64,000 nucleotides of DNA from Prostheceraeus crozeri (GCA_907163375.1 CAJQUW010000478.1:62001-126000), one strand, 5' to 3'. Positions 1 to 14,929 are shown, counted from the stretch's first letter. Notes: generated from the letters alone by a model not told the origin. Program-made: numbers and translations.

Positions 1-98
1 GTGGTGTGTGACACTTGTCAGTCGATGGTCGCCACCACGAAGACTTGGCAAGCCTGTATCCAAAAAGATGTGGAGTCTCTAAAGCTGTCAGAATGGCT

Positions 99-430
99 TT
101 AAGTAGCTCGAAATGAAACGGGTAATCGCAACTTCGTCCAGCCCGAAAAGTTCTCAGTTTCGTATTTCATGACTGGTTTCAATTTGTGATTGAGCATTGA
201 TTCCCGCAGACGCGTATTGGCTTCATCTCGCGCGGTATGGATGGTAGTAGAAAAGTAGTTTGTTCTGTGCAATCAAATGTGCATACATGTTTGCAAGCTT
301 AGTAAAAAGATTGATTCGTTTTTCTGTTCTCTGCATCAGAAATGTAGTTAGTTCTTTGATTGTACTTCCGATGTAAAATTCATTGCTTTTCTCACATGTA
401 AGTTGGCAGACATTTTTGCGACAACTATTT
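99..430 (-). mobile_element. Penelope-like element relic, GIY-YIG endonuclease end
   Basis: Read on the minus strand, 310-425 gives a cysteine cluster (C-x4-C-x3-C) followed by EFYIGSTIKEL. This is the layout of the C-terminal GIY-YIG nuclease of Penelope-like retroelements, which nicks target DNA for insertion. After a frame change the reading continues with HTAREDANTRLRESML and ends at a stop at 99-101. That matches the family's usual tail, where an acidic RE motif and an R-x3-E helix precede the end of the ORF. No reverse-transcriptase part is visible to the right, so this is a 5'-truncated, frameshifted copy. The call rests on the motif pattern alone. A similar FYIG block is found near 57.3 kb. 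Confidence 0.5.
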
Positions 431-3358
<2,928 letters not shown>

Positions 3359-4300
3359 CTAGATTGTTTCGATCAACTGAGTATATAATCCACTCGATCC
3401 TCCATCTTTATCATCTTGAAGTTTCAGCTCAACAGCTGCTAATGCAACCACAGGTCCGGAATCAATGGCTGTCTCCATGACAACGGAGGCAGGCTCTACT
3501 TCTCGTGAGTCCTCAGAGTCCGCTCTTTGAAGCAGCCCACATTTTGCAGATTTATGCTCTTCCTTAAATGTCACTGATTTACCTGCCACAGCACTAATAG
3601 ACCTACCAATTAATGGAGGAGCATCAAGAGTACTTGCTCCCGGAGAAGACGTCCCTTCGTTATTGTCACAAGGTCCACTATCTGCCGAAGAAGCACTTAT
3701 CTGAGTGTTCAGTCCAGCCATCATATTTGAGTTGGCGCCACAGCTGCTGTGTAAACATGACTCAGGTCCAGCACTGGTTGAGTCGTAGATAGTGGTAGCA
3801 TCATCATAGAAGCTAGTCTCTTCTCGAAAGGCAATTGAATCGAATTGGGATTCCAAGGCCGAGTCAATACGAGATCTTTTCGAAGTTATCCCATCGCCAT
3901 TCATTCTTCGACAACGACGCTTGCGTTGCAGAGAGACCATTACCAGAATGACTACCATAAGAGCAAGCAAGGCCCCGACGGAAGAGCCAATGGAGGCGGG
4001 CATATGCCAAGGCTGAGGGGCAGAACCGCGGCATACGAGGTCATCTGGGAGCTCGGCCATGCTCCCTTGTTTTTTCACACGAATGCAGACCTGGTACTGG
4101 GTGTCTCCGGGCACACGGTGGATTGTGTACTTGCCCTCTTGCAGATTACTGACGTCGCGGGACTTTCGAACTTTGTTATCAGCGCCTGATCCACTTCCTT
4201 GTGGAAAGTAGTAGATGTTCGCAAGCTTGATATCCTTTTTTGCATCTTTCCTTCGCCAGGTCCAGTAAGCGACCAGAAGATTGTTAGCCATGGGACGCAC
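3359..4300 (-). CDS. Terminal exon: FN3-like domain, transmembrane helix, long cytoplasmic tail (receptor/adhesion protein)
   Basis: The exon begins after a good splice acceptor (pyrimidine run ending TTTGTTTCAG, AG at 4302-4301), in phase 0, and ends at TAG (3361-3359). It encodes 313 residues. Residues 1-95 read as a fibronectin-III fold: early tryptophans (VAYWTW), a tyrosine corner (GDTQYQVCIRV), and a cysteine pair at about 72 and 90 of the kind common in FN3 domains of LRR/Ig-FN3 neuronal receptors. Residues about 106-124 are a hydrophobic helix (ALLALMVVILVMV) followed by the stop-transfer run QRKRRCRR. The remaining 189 residues are a Ser/Gly/Asp-rich cytoplasmic tail ending YTQLIETI. 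It is likely the 3' end of a type I surface protein; which family is unknown because the rest of the ectodomain is not visible. GC content is clearly higher than in the flanks. The ATG at 4321 lies in the intron and is not the start. Confidence 0.85.
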   Translation of the reverse strand: MRPMANNLLVAYWTWRRKDAKKDIKLANIYYFPQGSGSGADNKVRKSRDVSNLQEGKYTIHRVPGDTQYQVCIRVKKQGSMAELPDDLVCRGSAPQPWHMPASIGSSVGALLALMVVILVMVSLQRKRRCRRMNGDGITSKRSRIDSALESQFDSIAFREETSFYDDATTIYDSTSAGPESCLHSSCGANSNMMAGLNTQISASSADSGPCDNNEGTSSPGASTLDAPPLIGRSISAVAGKSVTFKEEHKSAKCGLLQRADSEDSREVEPASVVMETAIDSGPVVALAAVELKLQDDKDGGSSGLYTQLIETI

Positions 4301-4302
4301 CT

Positions 4303-7300
4303 GAAACAAAGGATGTGTCAATCATGATAGAATCGGAATACTGGAAATGTAGCAGTATAAACTAATTGTATGACAACAAACACCAAAGAATTTTTTTTCG
4401 CATTACATGACTTTTAGCACATGTTACATTTTCCAAAGCTTTCCTTTCAGCTTTAATTTCATATCTCAGGGCTCTGATTATATTTTCTCATTGAATTTTC
4501 GTCTATGTTGCATGTTTCAAAGCCCAGCATATGTTATTTTTTGCTTCATTTTTTGATACTTTTTTGCTTCCGTTCTAAGCTCATGAACTGTTTTATTATA
4601 AATTTTCATTAAATAAGTTTTTTGCAATCATTTCTCTCTCATTCTGAACATCTTTTTGATTCAGACATGTTTTCTATGACATTTTAAGTTAGTTTCAATT
4701 TTAGATTTTGTCTAGTTTTCATTCCCTAGTTTGTATAGCATTGATTAGTCTTTAAGGTACTAGGGTTTCACTCCTACACAATGCAACACAGGGTCGAATC
4801 AGAATGATAAAGCATGAATAGTAGATGCGGAGAAAGTTAAAGATAATAAGTTGGCAAGAATAAAAGAAATATACCAAGAATTTGCATAAAAAATCTTAGC
4901 TACAACAAATCAAGTTTTTGATGTTTCCTTTTTCAAGCATGATTGACTATGCGAATGCTTATGTATTGATTTAGCGATGTCTAGTTTCATTAAAAATCTA
5001 CGAATTTTGCTTATTGCAGCTCTATTTTCATTGATGTTAGGTGACGAGCAATAATAATAAGTGTTTGCATTGTCCACCCATTACCAAAGATGTTAACAAT
5101 TTACTGCCAGAATTGAAGGAAATGGTGTTAATGTGGAGGCTACATTTGTTCATCTGATCGATGGGCCACAGACAAGATAGTAGATGAGACTGTCCGTTGA
5201 GTGGGTTTCCGCTAAGTGGGTTTCTGTCTAGTGGTTTTCCCTATGTGGACTGACATCAGGTATTAGCCATCCATCAGTTAAGGTATTTTTAAGTTACTGA
5301 AAGAGCATTAAATTACAAATGTGCTCTGATTCTCTCTTAAAATAGTGCCTCAGTCACTTAATACTTATAAAACAATGCGTTTGATGAAAAGAAATCAAAA
5401 TTGCGTGTAACACAACTGTTGGCTACCAGTAGTGGGGAAAATGTATTGCTTGAATATGTTAATTATGAAAGATAAAGTGATCAGCAAGTTAGTTGACTAG
5501 TAAGTTAACACGACAATTGAACAATTTACAAAGCAGTTTAAATGTCATTCCCTTGATCATCTTGTGCATTAATATTGCACAGTTTCCTTTTCATTATATT
5601 TACCAATTCCAATGATAGCTCCTGCCTGGTACGGAAGTGATCGCGTCACAGGCAAAGGTTGTAGGAAGATTTGAAGAACGGTTGCTGCGATAATAAATTG
5701 AAAGGTTCTTGTTTACATTATCTCCATACTATCAATGCAATCGTTTTCGCCTTCGTCAGCTAAAAATATATAAATGCATGTACTTTCAAAAAACATCGTA
5801 TCTGAAAATGTTCTCTGAAAAGTGTAGTATACCATATCTATAAGTGCGGCTGAACACTTGATACTATATATAAATACTTTCACTTTCATTTAAGGTTTAA
5901 AAGCATCTTTTTTGAAATGTTTTAAAATAAAAGATAGCCTTTTCTTCTCCAGTTTCTTGTATATTCCTTTTCAAATGAACATTCTATCAAGCATGCCGAC
6001 AACCTCAAAATTAGTTTTACTGAGTGAAGTAAAGCAGCCACTAGATCGATGAAATGTTTTTCGTAATTTGACTAAGTTGTATGTTTATATCATCCTATGC
6101 CTTTATTTTCTGACAGCTGCTCAACTTTTTCATTCGCCATTCTATCAAGCGATGAATAGCAGGATCACTGCTCTCTCTGTAGATGAGCCATAAAGTTGCC
6201 TCAACAATTACTGAGATGACAATTAAAGCTTAAAAACTTAGCGTATTTAAAAGCAAGGTTTAAAACACTGTAAAAACACATGGTTGAAACCACGGCTATA
6301 AACATGTTTGAAAGCGCGGTTGTATTGCAAAACTTAAAACCAAGATTTTACAGCGAGAATAAGACATACATGTATTTGAAAGGGACAGCATACTCTTCTA
6401 AACAGAACAGGACATGGATTTTTGAAGGCGAATGATCCGGAGTATTGTAGATAGATCTGTGTTAAAAACCACAATAAAAATGATATATTTTAAGAAATTG
6501 ATTGATTTTTTACTATTCTGAATTTAACATTCTTTGCCTAAAATGATTTTCATGCTATTAACACCACACATGATCATCAAACTACATGTACATGTAAAAT
6601 ATACAACATCTACAACGAAGACAAAATAGAAAGCAAGACACAAATGAACATGATGTAATGATTGATTATGTGCCGATGAATATCATTGCATGTGTAATAG
6701 CCAGTATTTTATCAAGCGTTTTCCTTGCACGTCAAGCTGTCCATATTCTATTTATGTTTTGTAATACTAATGAGCTGCATCTTACATAGAATTCGAGAAA
6801 ACAACATATAGAAATCAAGAGTAGGAAAAAAGTAAGTAAAGTAAGAAAAGGAAAAAATGACCATTTCGCTTTTGCAAAATTTAACCATTGCATTGAAAGC
6901 CTAATCCCATGGCAATAGTCATTGGTCATGAGTGTCTGATTTCTACGCTGTTGGTCAAATTAGGCAATTGCTTTTACTTTCACAGCCAATTTACTGTTTC
7001 TCCGTGTATGCTTCTAGGAGCATCACTAGGAGCATACAACCGGCAATCACAAAGATGAGATAACACTTTGAGTTGGAAATGTTGCTTTTGTCTGGATAGC
7101 GACCAAGAGAACTCTCATGCATATTGAAAGATTAAAAGCGTATTCTGCTTGTTGGTTCAATTTTCGAGTTTATTAACTTAGAAAATCTAGCTCTCAAAGT
7201 GTCTACATGAATCTGCTCAATTTTACACCTGTCTAGATTATCAAATTTCAGAAGGCATTCTAGGGTCAATGAAAATCATTGTGTAGAATCGAGTTATATA

Positions 7301-7469
7301 AATTGTTTTAATGAGTTATGAACAGTAAATTTTCTTGGGTATGATTTTATGACAATTCTTTCAATAGATCAAGTTTTTCTTTCTTCTGAATAATATTGGG
7401 GACCCATCCATATCTCTTAGAGCAAATTAGGACAATATCTTCGATTCGGACGTTTTCTCTCTCTGTATC
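4303..7469. other. Intron-like AT-rich sequence, no gene recognised
   Basis: This lies directly upstream, in gene sense, of the FN3 exon and is probably intronic. No exon or element could be supported apart from the short tandem repeat listed separately. Confidence 0.45.
5196..5240. repeat. Three-unit 15-bp tandem repeat
   Basis: Three 15-bp units in a row: GTTGAGTGGGTTTCC, GCTAAGTGGGTTTCT and GTCTAGTGGTTTTCC. Confidence 0.65.
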
Positions 7470-7690
7470 AGGTAAATTGTGACTTGACAAGAATAAAAAA
7501 AGTAGAAAATAAACAGCAAAATTACCAATTTTTCCAAATAGCAAAAACGATTATTGCACATCTCGCAGGTGGTGCCACGTAACAACAAGAGCTCATTCAA
7601 TAAAATCGAAACAGCCACCACATTGGCGATGTAATCAAAACCGAGTTGTTACTCTACCTAAACATGCTTACTCCGTGCCTGTACGAACAT
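7470..7690. repeat. Diverged copy of the 42/63 kb repeat family
   Basis: The order of short blocks (CTCGCAGGTGGTGCC, then CACATTGGCGATGTAAT, then GAGTTGTTACTCTACCTAA) matches the end of the inverted-repeat family at 63.6-63.7 kb, in the same orientation. The copy is old and its left limit is uncertain. Confidence 0.45.
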
Positions 7691-8073
7691 TGTGTTTCTT
7701 GTTAATCACTGTTGAATTAAGGAATTTATGTCGTTTTGCCATTACTTGTTAATTTTGAAAGTAGTAAGCACATTTCCAATTATTTTCCTTAGATTTCGTA
7801 TTTGTGTTCGTTAACCGCAATTTAAATTGCACAATATTAGAATATGTCCCTTTTTAGAGAAAAAATTGTTGAATACAATTTCTCAATTTTTCCATTTCAA
7901 CAAAGACCACGAGGAAGATAAGGTCAGGCATAACTCCCATTGCTTTTCGAATCATTTTAGTGTTTTCATTTGAGTGTTACTGCGCCGACTACATCGGTTT
8001 CGGATTATCTAACAATTAGGCCTATTGAATTTATCCGATTTGAATCTAGCAAGCTACATGCATAAAAATTAAT
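7691..8073. other. No gene recognised
   Basis: AT-rich flank of the hAT-type insertion at 8082. Nothing else was seen. Confidence 0.4.
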
Positions 8074-8081
8074 GTCTAAGC

Positions 8082-10390
8082 CAGGGCTGTGGAGCCGATG
8101 CGCTATCTCATCGGCTCCGGCTCCACGACACTGATGTGAAAGGCTCCGGCTCCGATTTCAAATTCAGGTTCTATCTATGCTGGTTATCCTGGATCCGTTG
8201 AACTGGTTTTTTGGATAACGGTGTGGCCTTTAGAGGCTTGCTACAATCATCAAATTAGTTTTCATTAACAAGCAACGACTTAAGTTAATAATAAAAATGA
8301 TAATAGCCTAATATAATGACAAATTACATACTTGTCATATATTTTTGCATGAATTGACTATCTCTGAAAGATAAAATAAAGTTACAGCCAGGATTGGTTA
8401 AATTAGATAAAGATCTCCCGCACTGGCTAAATATAAATTGGCCTAGCCTGCAACCAGTCTACTACGAGGCTACATTAAATAAGACCACATGAGTGATGAT
8501 GATATACCTAATTAGCCGTCCCAGGGGCCGAATAGTAGTATAAGCTTTTTAACAAAGCTTGAATATGAAACTGGATAGCGTATGCCTCTAAATAGCTTAT
8601 AGGGCCTGTATCTACTCGAACATGGAAAGGGTATCGGCTATATAGCCAAATATACCGTATCAATAAAGATATCAATTGCTCTATTGAATATTAAAGTGTA
8701 TATAGGCTAGCTTAGGTTGCTATTGTTATTTGTTATTGCCTTTATTCAATAGTCTGTTGGTCCATGAATAATATGATCGGTGGGTAGCCCACGACTCATC
8801 ATCTGTAGAAATTGTAATTTAGATAGCCTCATTGCAGTGTAGGCTAGAAATGTACAATTGAAAATTATACTTAAAAAAATTAAAAATATCTAATTTAGGA
8901 CAAGTTTTGTAATTCTATGCAGCATACTTAATAAGTTAAGGCCTAACTTACATTATATTAATTTCGTATTTTTCATTATGGCGTAAAGTTGCACTAAATA
9001 ATTCATCAATGATTCATGTATATTATTATATTCAATTTATGTATAACACATTACCACTATTCCTCTGATGATGGCTAGGCTGATGAAATTGAACTCGGAG
9101 TATCACACAGTATGTTGCAGGGTGATGCATAATAAAAATTTGACTGCGAGCACCGAGCAGAAATCCCATCTACTTTGCTAGCTTTCGAATGCGCGTGCGG
9201 TTTAATGTCACAGACAATAGAAAAGGGAGGTCAAAAGGCGCCTTTATTGAGAGCGTCTCAGTCTTTTTTTATTGTTTACATATAAGTCAGCATGATATCA
9301 GCATAAAGTGTTGACAGACGGAAAAAGTAATAATGAAAATTCTTGAAATCCACAGGTCTATGACATTTGGGGAAATATTATTACACGATACGGCTCTTGT
9401 GCAGTCCTCCCCCCCCATTTTTTCTCTGGTCAAAAGATGCAGCACCATTGGATGTCCGTTTCAGCATCACCGGTTTGAGTGAAGCATTCCGTGCTGTTGT
9501 AAAAATCTACGTGGGTAATTGCAATGTCATGGTCGCAAACTTCGTCAGCAAGTCAACATTGTAATTTGCCTTCGGGTTTTTCGCATTGAAATATAGACTA
9601 CCTTTTGAATTTTGAAGTCAAAGGAAATTCATTGTGAATGAGATACCTTTAAAATAATAGGGCGCTACTAGAAGTGGCTGGGTCGCTTATTGCTATAGCC
9701 ATGTGAGGACTTGTAGTCAGGTCATTCGTGTGAGTGTGAGGAGTTATCCCTCCAATCAAAATTGATCAAATTGAATAATCGATTGTTTTGAAAAATGTGG
9801 GTGGGGGGACTGCACAAGAGCCTACAATACAATCTAAGGAAATTGGCATTGTCACAGATGCCAGTAGCCATACCGATAGATGATAGCCTACATAGTAACC
9901 GTATTAGATTTAAGACATTGCGCAAGAAATGTAGCTATATTATCTTTGCTGACTGAACTGGAAATGTGTACATAAATGACTGGCGACTTGTCTCTAGGAA
10001 TCTACAATCATCTAGTTAGCATGCATATAACAAGTCTTCAAATTGATGGATTTTGGAGAATACGTTGTCAATATGGATATTAGTCTTACGAAACATATGC
10101 AATAAAAAAATATTACACATGTGTGTAAATATATAATAAATATAATACAAAAGAAGACGGCAACTGCAAAGAAAGATATCGTGGAGGACAGATCATTGGT
10201 ATACTTAAAAGACATATCTTTAGATTTCAAATGATTTAATTTTTTTATGATGCCAATTAATAACTTTCAAAATTCTAGATTTATATCAAAGCTCAAACTA
10301 TCGGAGCCGGAGCCGGAGCCTTTGTGATAAATCGGCTCCGGCTCCGACCAAAAGCATCGGCTCGGCTCCGGCTCCGGCTCCACAGCCCTG
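8082..10390. mobile_element. hAT-type DNA transposon, copy 1 (non-autonomous, 2.3 kb)
   Basis: The element is bounded by a perfect 8-bp target-site duplication, GTCTAAGC (8074-8081 and 10391-10398). Its termini are inverted (CAGGGCTGTGGAGCCG), followed by arrays of GGCTCC/GGAGCC. Terminal CAGGG and an 8-bp duplication are hallmarks of the hAT superfamily. No transposase is readable in 2309 bp, so it must have been moved in trans. It is nearly identical to 37716-39883, but keeps about 120 bp (around 8640-8760) and about 25 bp (around 9590-9615) that the other copy lacks. The longest internal frames (60-70 codons) occur in both copies but resemble no known protein. Confidence 0.9.
9392..9822. 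repeat. Inverted repeat nested in hAT copy 1
   Basis: GGCTCTTGTGCAGTCC followed by a C-run (9392-9417) is mirrored by a G-run and GGACTGCACAAGAGCC (9798-9822). The same arrangement is at 38923-39328 in the twin. It could be an older MITE trapped inside the hAT element before it amplified. Confidence 0.7.
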
Positions 10391-10398
10391 GTCTAAGC

Positions 10399-10902
10399 TA
10401 CAAGTTGGGGAAGCTGAAAATGAACGTAATCGGTCGGTCTGTGCACTCTGTTGTCACCTGCTGCTGTCGTTGAGCTTAACATCGGTTTCCCTAGGTCAAT
10501 ATTCCTCAAATCGTTTGTGTGCCCCGCGTCGTTGTGCGATGGGAATTCATCGTCTTTTGTGGAATTATCCCTACTAGTCGGTGTTTTTGGTAGATTCCTA
10601 TGCCGATTGAGTATTGTTCATCGGTCTCTTTCGCTGTGATTCTGTAAAGTTGAAACTGACGTCATTGATTGGTGACCATGCATAATCATTGTTCTTGAAG
10701 ATCGATTCCGTGGTTGAATTGTTGAAGGCTGGAACCGGTCAACTTTTCGGTTTTCGGTTCAAATCTTAACGACTTCATGTCCAACTTGCATGAGTCAACA
10801 TAATGTGCGTATTAAATTTCTTTGCTTGAGACATTTTGATTAAATCGTGGCATAAGCAACTCCACCTTTAAGAAAGACAAGGTCAAACAGCACGCAAATA
10901 AC
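10399..10902. other. No gene recognised
   Basis: Flank between the hAT target duplication and the LINE relic. A 62-codon plus-strand frame at 10451-10639 resembles nothing known. Confidence 0.4.
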
Positions 10903-12190
10903 CCTACTACAAAGTATGTCACAGATGAAGTTCTTTTAGATTTCATGTAAAGTTGATTTGATAAACACTTTCAAAACTAAATTATCCACGATCTCTGAGT
11001 TGCTCTATATAGTGAGCAAACGCATTGAAAATATCGAAGTTAATATTTCAGAGATGAAACTTGCCTTATCCAAGTATGTTGAAGACATGCACAAGCGTCA
11101 TTAGCGTCTGATCTGCCTCATTCCTCTTTTGAAGAAGTTGATGATCGAATGTTCAAAATAAGTAACGTTGCCATCTTAGGTATTGAGGAGATTGACGGTT
11201 CTCTCACTGATCGAGAAAAGCATAATTCATTCAAAAGTTTCGAAATCCATCCATAAAAGAATTCAGACCAATTTCCCTAACGTCTGCGATAAGCAAAAGT
11301 TTTGAATCATGCATTACCAAATCTATGTACAACTCATTATTTCAACTTAGCGGTCCTTGTCAGTATCCCTTCAGAAAACATGGATCGATAGAGAGTGCTC
11401 TTGTGAGACTGCGCTATTTATTTAAGCAGGCAATGTGCATCAATGTCCCTGAAGTGGTTTGTGTTCATAACCATTGCCTTGATTTGGTTAGGTAATTTGA
11501 TTGATACGATTTGGTACATGTCTCAGCGATGCAGGTATAAACATCAGATTTGTAGAATGGCTTGCGTGTGAAGGAGATTTTGGTCCAAAGGCTATATGAC
11601 ATTCGACCACTATGACCTTCATTTTATAACGTCATGATGTTGATTGTGTGCAAACCGCTAATTTTGCCTATTCAGTTGTACTATGCCCCAATAACTGCGT
11701 GGCTACCGAAAGGCATTGAAGATAAAATGGAAAAGTTCCACAACTGAGTTCGCAAAATTGTTTGTGGTTTAAACTGCTGCTGTGTCAATTTCACTTCTAT
11801 TTAATATCTGAGGAAAAAGCGCTCTGTACATTTCTCTTACCAATGTGAGTCTTGCTCAGACCATCCACTACGAGATATTGTTCCATCACCGAGAATATAT
11901 CACTCATGAAGTCCATGTCAGGCACTGTCTAAACCTTCTCGTAGGTTTCATTCATTTTTTCCATGGATTTGTTGTGTTGTTAGTCAAATTGTTGCCAATT
12001 AGTGGATCTCTTTCTTCGTTGGCTTTATGTGTTGGTACTTTTTTAAATAATCTCTGATGCTTCTTTTCTAAATGTGAAATGTGAAGTCTCCTAAGTGAAA
12101 TTATGATTTTCAATGAGAAAATATCAGCTTCCTTACTTACCTATTTGCCAGTATCCTGCCATGAAATAAACCCCTCCTCGGAGGGGCCAA
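10903..12190 (+). mobile_element. Non-LTR retrotransposon (LINE) relic with ORF1, RT and 3' end fragments
   Basis: Three parts follow one another. (1) 10968-11104 reads as a heptad-like coil (ISELLYIVSKRIENIEVNIS), typical of LINE ORF1, and 11145-11225 continues with SNVAILGIEEIDG. (2) 11259-11440 reads EFRPISLTSAISKSFES, the fingers motif of LINE reverse transcriptases, then a degenerate Y/F-GFR-type segment. Further blocks follow: AWLPKGIEDKMEKFH near 11700, and SCSDHPLRDIVPSPR near 11855. (3) Near 12171-12186 is a CCCCTCC/GGAGGGG stem-loop followed by CCAATAAG, like a LINE 3' end. ORF1 runs almost directly into RT, so the endonuclease region is missing, and frameshifts and stops are common. 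The copy is dead. Confidence 0.6.
12171..12186 (+). other. 3'-UTR stem-loop of the LINE relic
   Basis: CCCCTCC-TC-GGAGGGG is a perfect 7-bp stem just before an AATAA-like end. Such hairpins are where LINE reverse transcriptases recognise their own RNA. The role here is inferred from position. Confidence 0.45.
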
Positions 12191-13600
12191 TAAGACTTCT
12201 GCGAGCATTGTACTTGACTTTCACGTAGTAACGTTGGATACTTTTTCCTGCTTACCTAACATGATGTGCTTTGCAAACAATTCTAATATTTGATTTTCAT
12301 ATTGATGCAATAAGCGCGACTTCTAGAGAAAGCAAGTCAGAAGCTGTAACACAAGTCGGCTACATTACAATGCAACCTTCATGTCATTCGTAACAATACC
12401 TTTCACGTGCTTTAACTTTTATTTATCTCGTTAAACAGGCATCTTCCATGATTAAGATCAGTTCATATCACATTTTCGGCTGTTCTATCTCGTGTGAAAT
12501 CATCATTTCAATTTGGACTCTAGCATTTCACTCATTGAACATTGTTAAGAAGGAATGTTCACTATAATTTCTGAAAGCACCATGTCTATTACATACGCTA
12601 AGAAACCAGCATTTAAATTTCTCTGCAGCCTTGATCATTTATAATCAAATTTTCTAGCTTGTATTTTAGAGTATTTCATTTAAATCTTGAATTAAGTCAT
12701 TCACATTTCAGAAAATAATTGCGTCTGTGTGATGAAATTTTTATATATTGAAAGCCAGCACACCAATTTCAGATATTTACTGATGATTCCCGTCCAGGCG
12801 GTTGGTGTCAATAGGAATATTTTTATGTCGGTTAATTTAGATGTGAAGTTGAGTTTTGCCACGAAGCGTTCAAGATGACAAGGTAAGTAATGAATAGTAT
12901 TTATGCAAATAATAATACAATGCATCATGCTGCAATAGGCTAAAATATTCCGGTCGTGATATCAGCAAATATCACAGTACAAGAGATGCAAATCTCAATG
13001 CAAGATTTTAAGATTTCATTTCTGCTAAACATGAAATTTTTATTGATGAACTGAGCAAGTTAAAGACTAAGTCTTCGCAACTTCTGTGAAATTTTCATTA
13101 TTCAAATGAATAGGAGACAATGCTAAAAGCGATTCAAAAACTATTTATTTTTCCTTCTAATAACAATGAACAATCGTGCGCGTGTAAGTGATTTCTGTCA
13201 CTTGAGTTAATTTGATTTAATTGTTTCTGACTTTTCTTTGACTTTTCTCTCTATGCTTTTTGATTAAAGTCGCACGACTGTTGCCTTCATACCCTTGGAT
13301 GCATTTCATCAAAAGTATTGCGAAGCGCATTGGATCAAAGAGAATCATACAAAGTGCAAGTTTATATTAACATACACGGTTGTAAACTTGGAGTTATTTC
13401 TATAGCAATTTTAGCTTAATGTGCACTGATGGCAATCGTGCAATTAATTTTGCCATTACAAAGTAAGCCAGAAGTTCTTTAATCAGTAAATAATTCCCTA
13501 TTTAATCTAAAATAAGTTTCCTAATTAAAATTGTTCATCGGTTTTTAAATGACAACCACTGCAATACCTAGTGCTATCAGTTAGAATGTGAGTTGAGTTA
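12191..13600. other. No gene recognised
   Basis: AT-rich sequence between the LINE relic and the MITE. A 75-codon minus-strand frame at 12701-12928 is not recognisable. Confidence 0.4.
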
Positions 13601-14070
13601 GGCCGCTGTCACATAAGAAAAGTTATAAGACGTCGTCCATCGGACATAAGGCATGAAATTATACCGCTCATGAAGTTCATTTCCATCAGGCGTCTTCCAT
13701 CAGCCGCGAGACTGTTCTAAAGATAGACAACGTGAAGTGACGTCTGAGGGGGGATTTAGGAAGCCGTCATTTGCCAAGAGAAGCAATCAGAAAACATCCT
13801 TTGTTCACAATGTCGAACGAGGATGAGGATCAAGACAGTAGTCATAGCACCGGTAAATAGTGAAAAATTGCGCTGACTGTATCGGAAACGGAATTCCTTA
13901 GTGTGACTGCGGTACGTGGAAGGTGGACGATGGAAGGTGGAAGGTGGAAGAGGGCAGATGAAAATCGTCTCATCTCGCCATATGGAAGACGCCTTATGAA
14001 GAATGTGCAAAAAGGCGAATGACATGGAAGATGGAAGATGGAAGACGCCTTTTCCTGTGTGCCAGCGGCC
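13601..14070. mobile_element. Harbinger-like MITE, copy 1
   Basis: The termini are GGCCGCTGTCACA at the left and the complement of TGTGTGCCAGCGGCC at the right. Inside are repeated purine words (TGGAAGATGGAAGACGCC). The related copy around 34.9-37.7 kb is flanked by TAA on both sides, which suggests the 3-bp TWA duplication of PIF/Harbinger elements. This copy has TTA on the left but ATA on the right, so the duplication is not confirmed here. There is no transposase; see the 17-codon frame at 13810. Confidence 0.6.
13810..13860 (+). other. Conserved 17-codon ORF in the MITE, possible relic first exon
   Basis: The frame reads MSNEDEDQDSSHSTGK then stop, with a possible splice donor CCG|GTAAAT just before the end. 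The identical frame is in the second MITE copy at 35082-35132 on the minus strand. It could be the start of the parental element's gene, left when the middle was deleted. Function is unknown. Confidence 0.3.
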
Positions 14071-14929
14071 ATACGTAGCTCATATCCATTGGACTCGACC
14101 AACCCAGTTTTGGATGCTTGTATTTATCATGCTTGCATAATCAAAATCTCAAGAAAATTAGTAAAATGAATTGATTGATAAAAATAAAACGGTATTCTAA
14201 GCTTCAGTGATTTATAAAAATGAAACTAGAAATAGATTTTCGTTTTTCGACTTGGGGTCCACTGGATCTCATGTGCAACCCTCATAGAAATAGTCGTCAT
14301 ATTGATCTGATCACTGACATCATTGTCCTACAACTAACCCTACAGTTGGCAGTTTCCTTTGTTCGCTGTTCTGGAACATTGGTAGGAACAATACGTTTCA
14401 ACAAAAGAGAGGTTCCTGAAGAGCGAAGAAATGAAGTCCGACAAAGGTGAGGAGCTACGTTCTTTAATTTTTGCATATTCAAGAGATTTACTCTAACTGG
14501 TGTCCTACAAAGCGAAATCGAGCAAGCAAATGTTAATGCTTTCGAGTCAACATTCTGCTCCAGCAGTGATGAATTAAGAGAGCAAGAAGCCTCGTGTTGT
14601 CGATCATTATAAAATATCACAGTTGATGACGATCTCATGGATCAGAAGTCTTCTCGTACCCAGTCAAGTATTGATTCAGACGCTGGCACATAATTACATG
14701 TTGCAATATTGTGGACATTATGAGAATCATATTTTGAATAACATGCGAGACACTTTTTAAAAATGCTTTCCTTCATTTCAGCAACCATAGCTAAACGTTT
14801 ATCAAGTGCAACTAAGCAATCTGTGTATCGGTATGTGTAAATGTTAAAATGAATGCACAATCTTTCGGAGGCGTCTTCACCACTCCTTAGTCATGTGAAA
14901 AGTGAAACATTGAAAGCTTTCTACACGTC
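14071..14929. other. No gene recognised
   Basis: The overlapping frames at 14220-14638 on both strands do not resemble known proteins. Confidence 0.4.

Noticed and set aside
3845-4189. 114-codon plus-strand frame
   Set aside because: It lies antisense to the well-supported FN3/TM exon and has no motif of its own.
4301-4321. ATG at 4321 as start codon of the FN3 protein
   Set aside because: It lies upstream of a strong splice acceptor, and the domain is truncated without a preceding exon.
14857-14902. Satellite or CRISPR-like arrays
   Set aside because: No regularly spaced direct repeats with unique spacers were seen here or elsewhere in the window.
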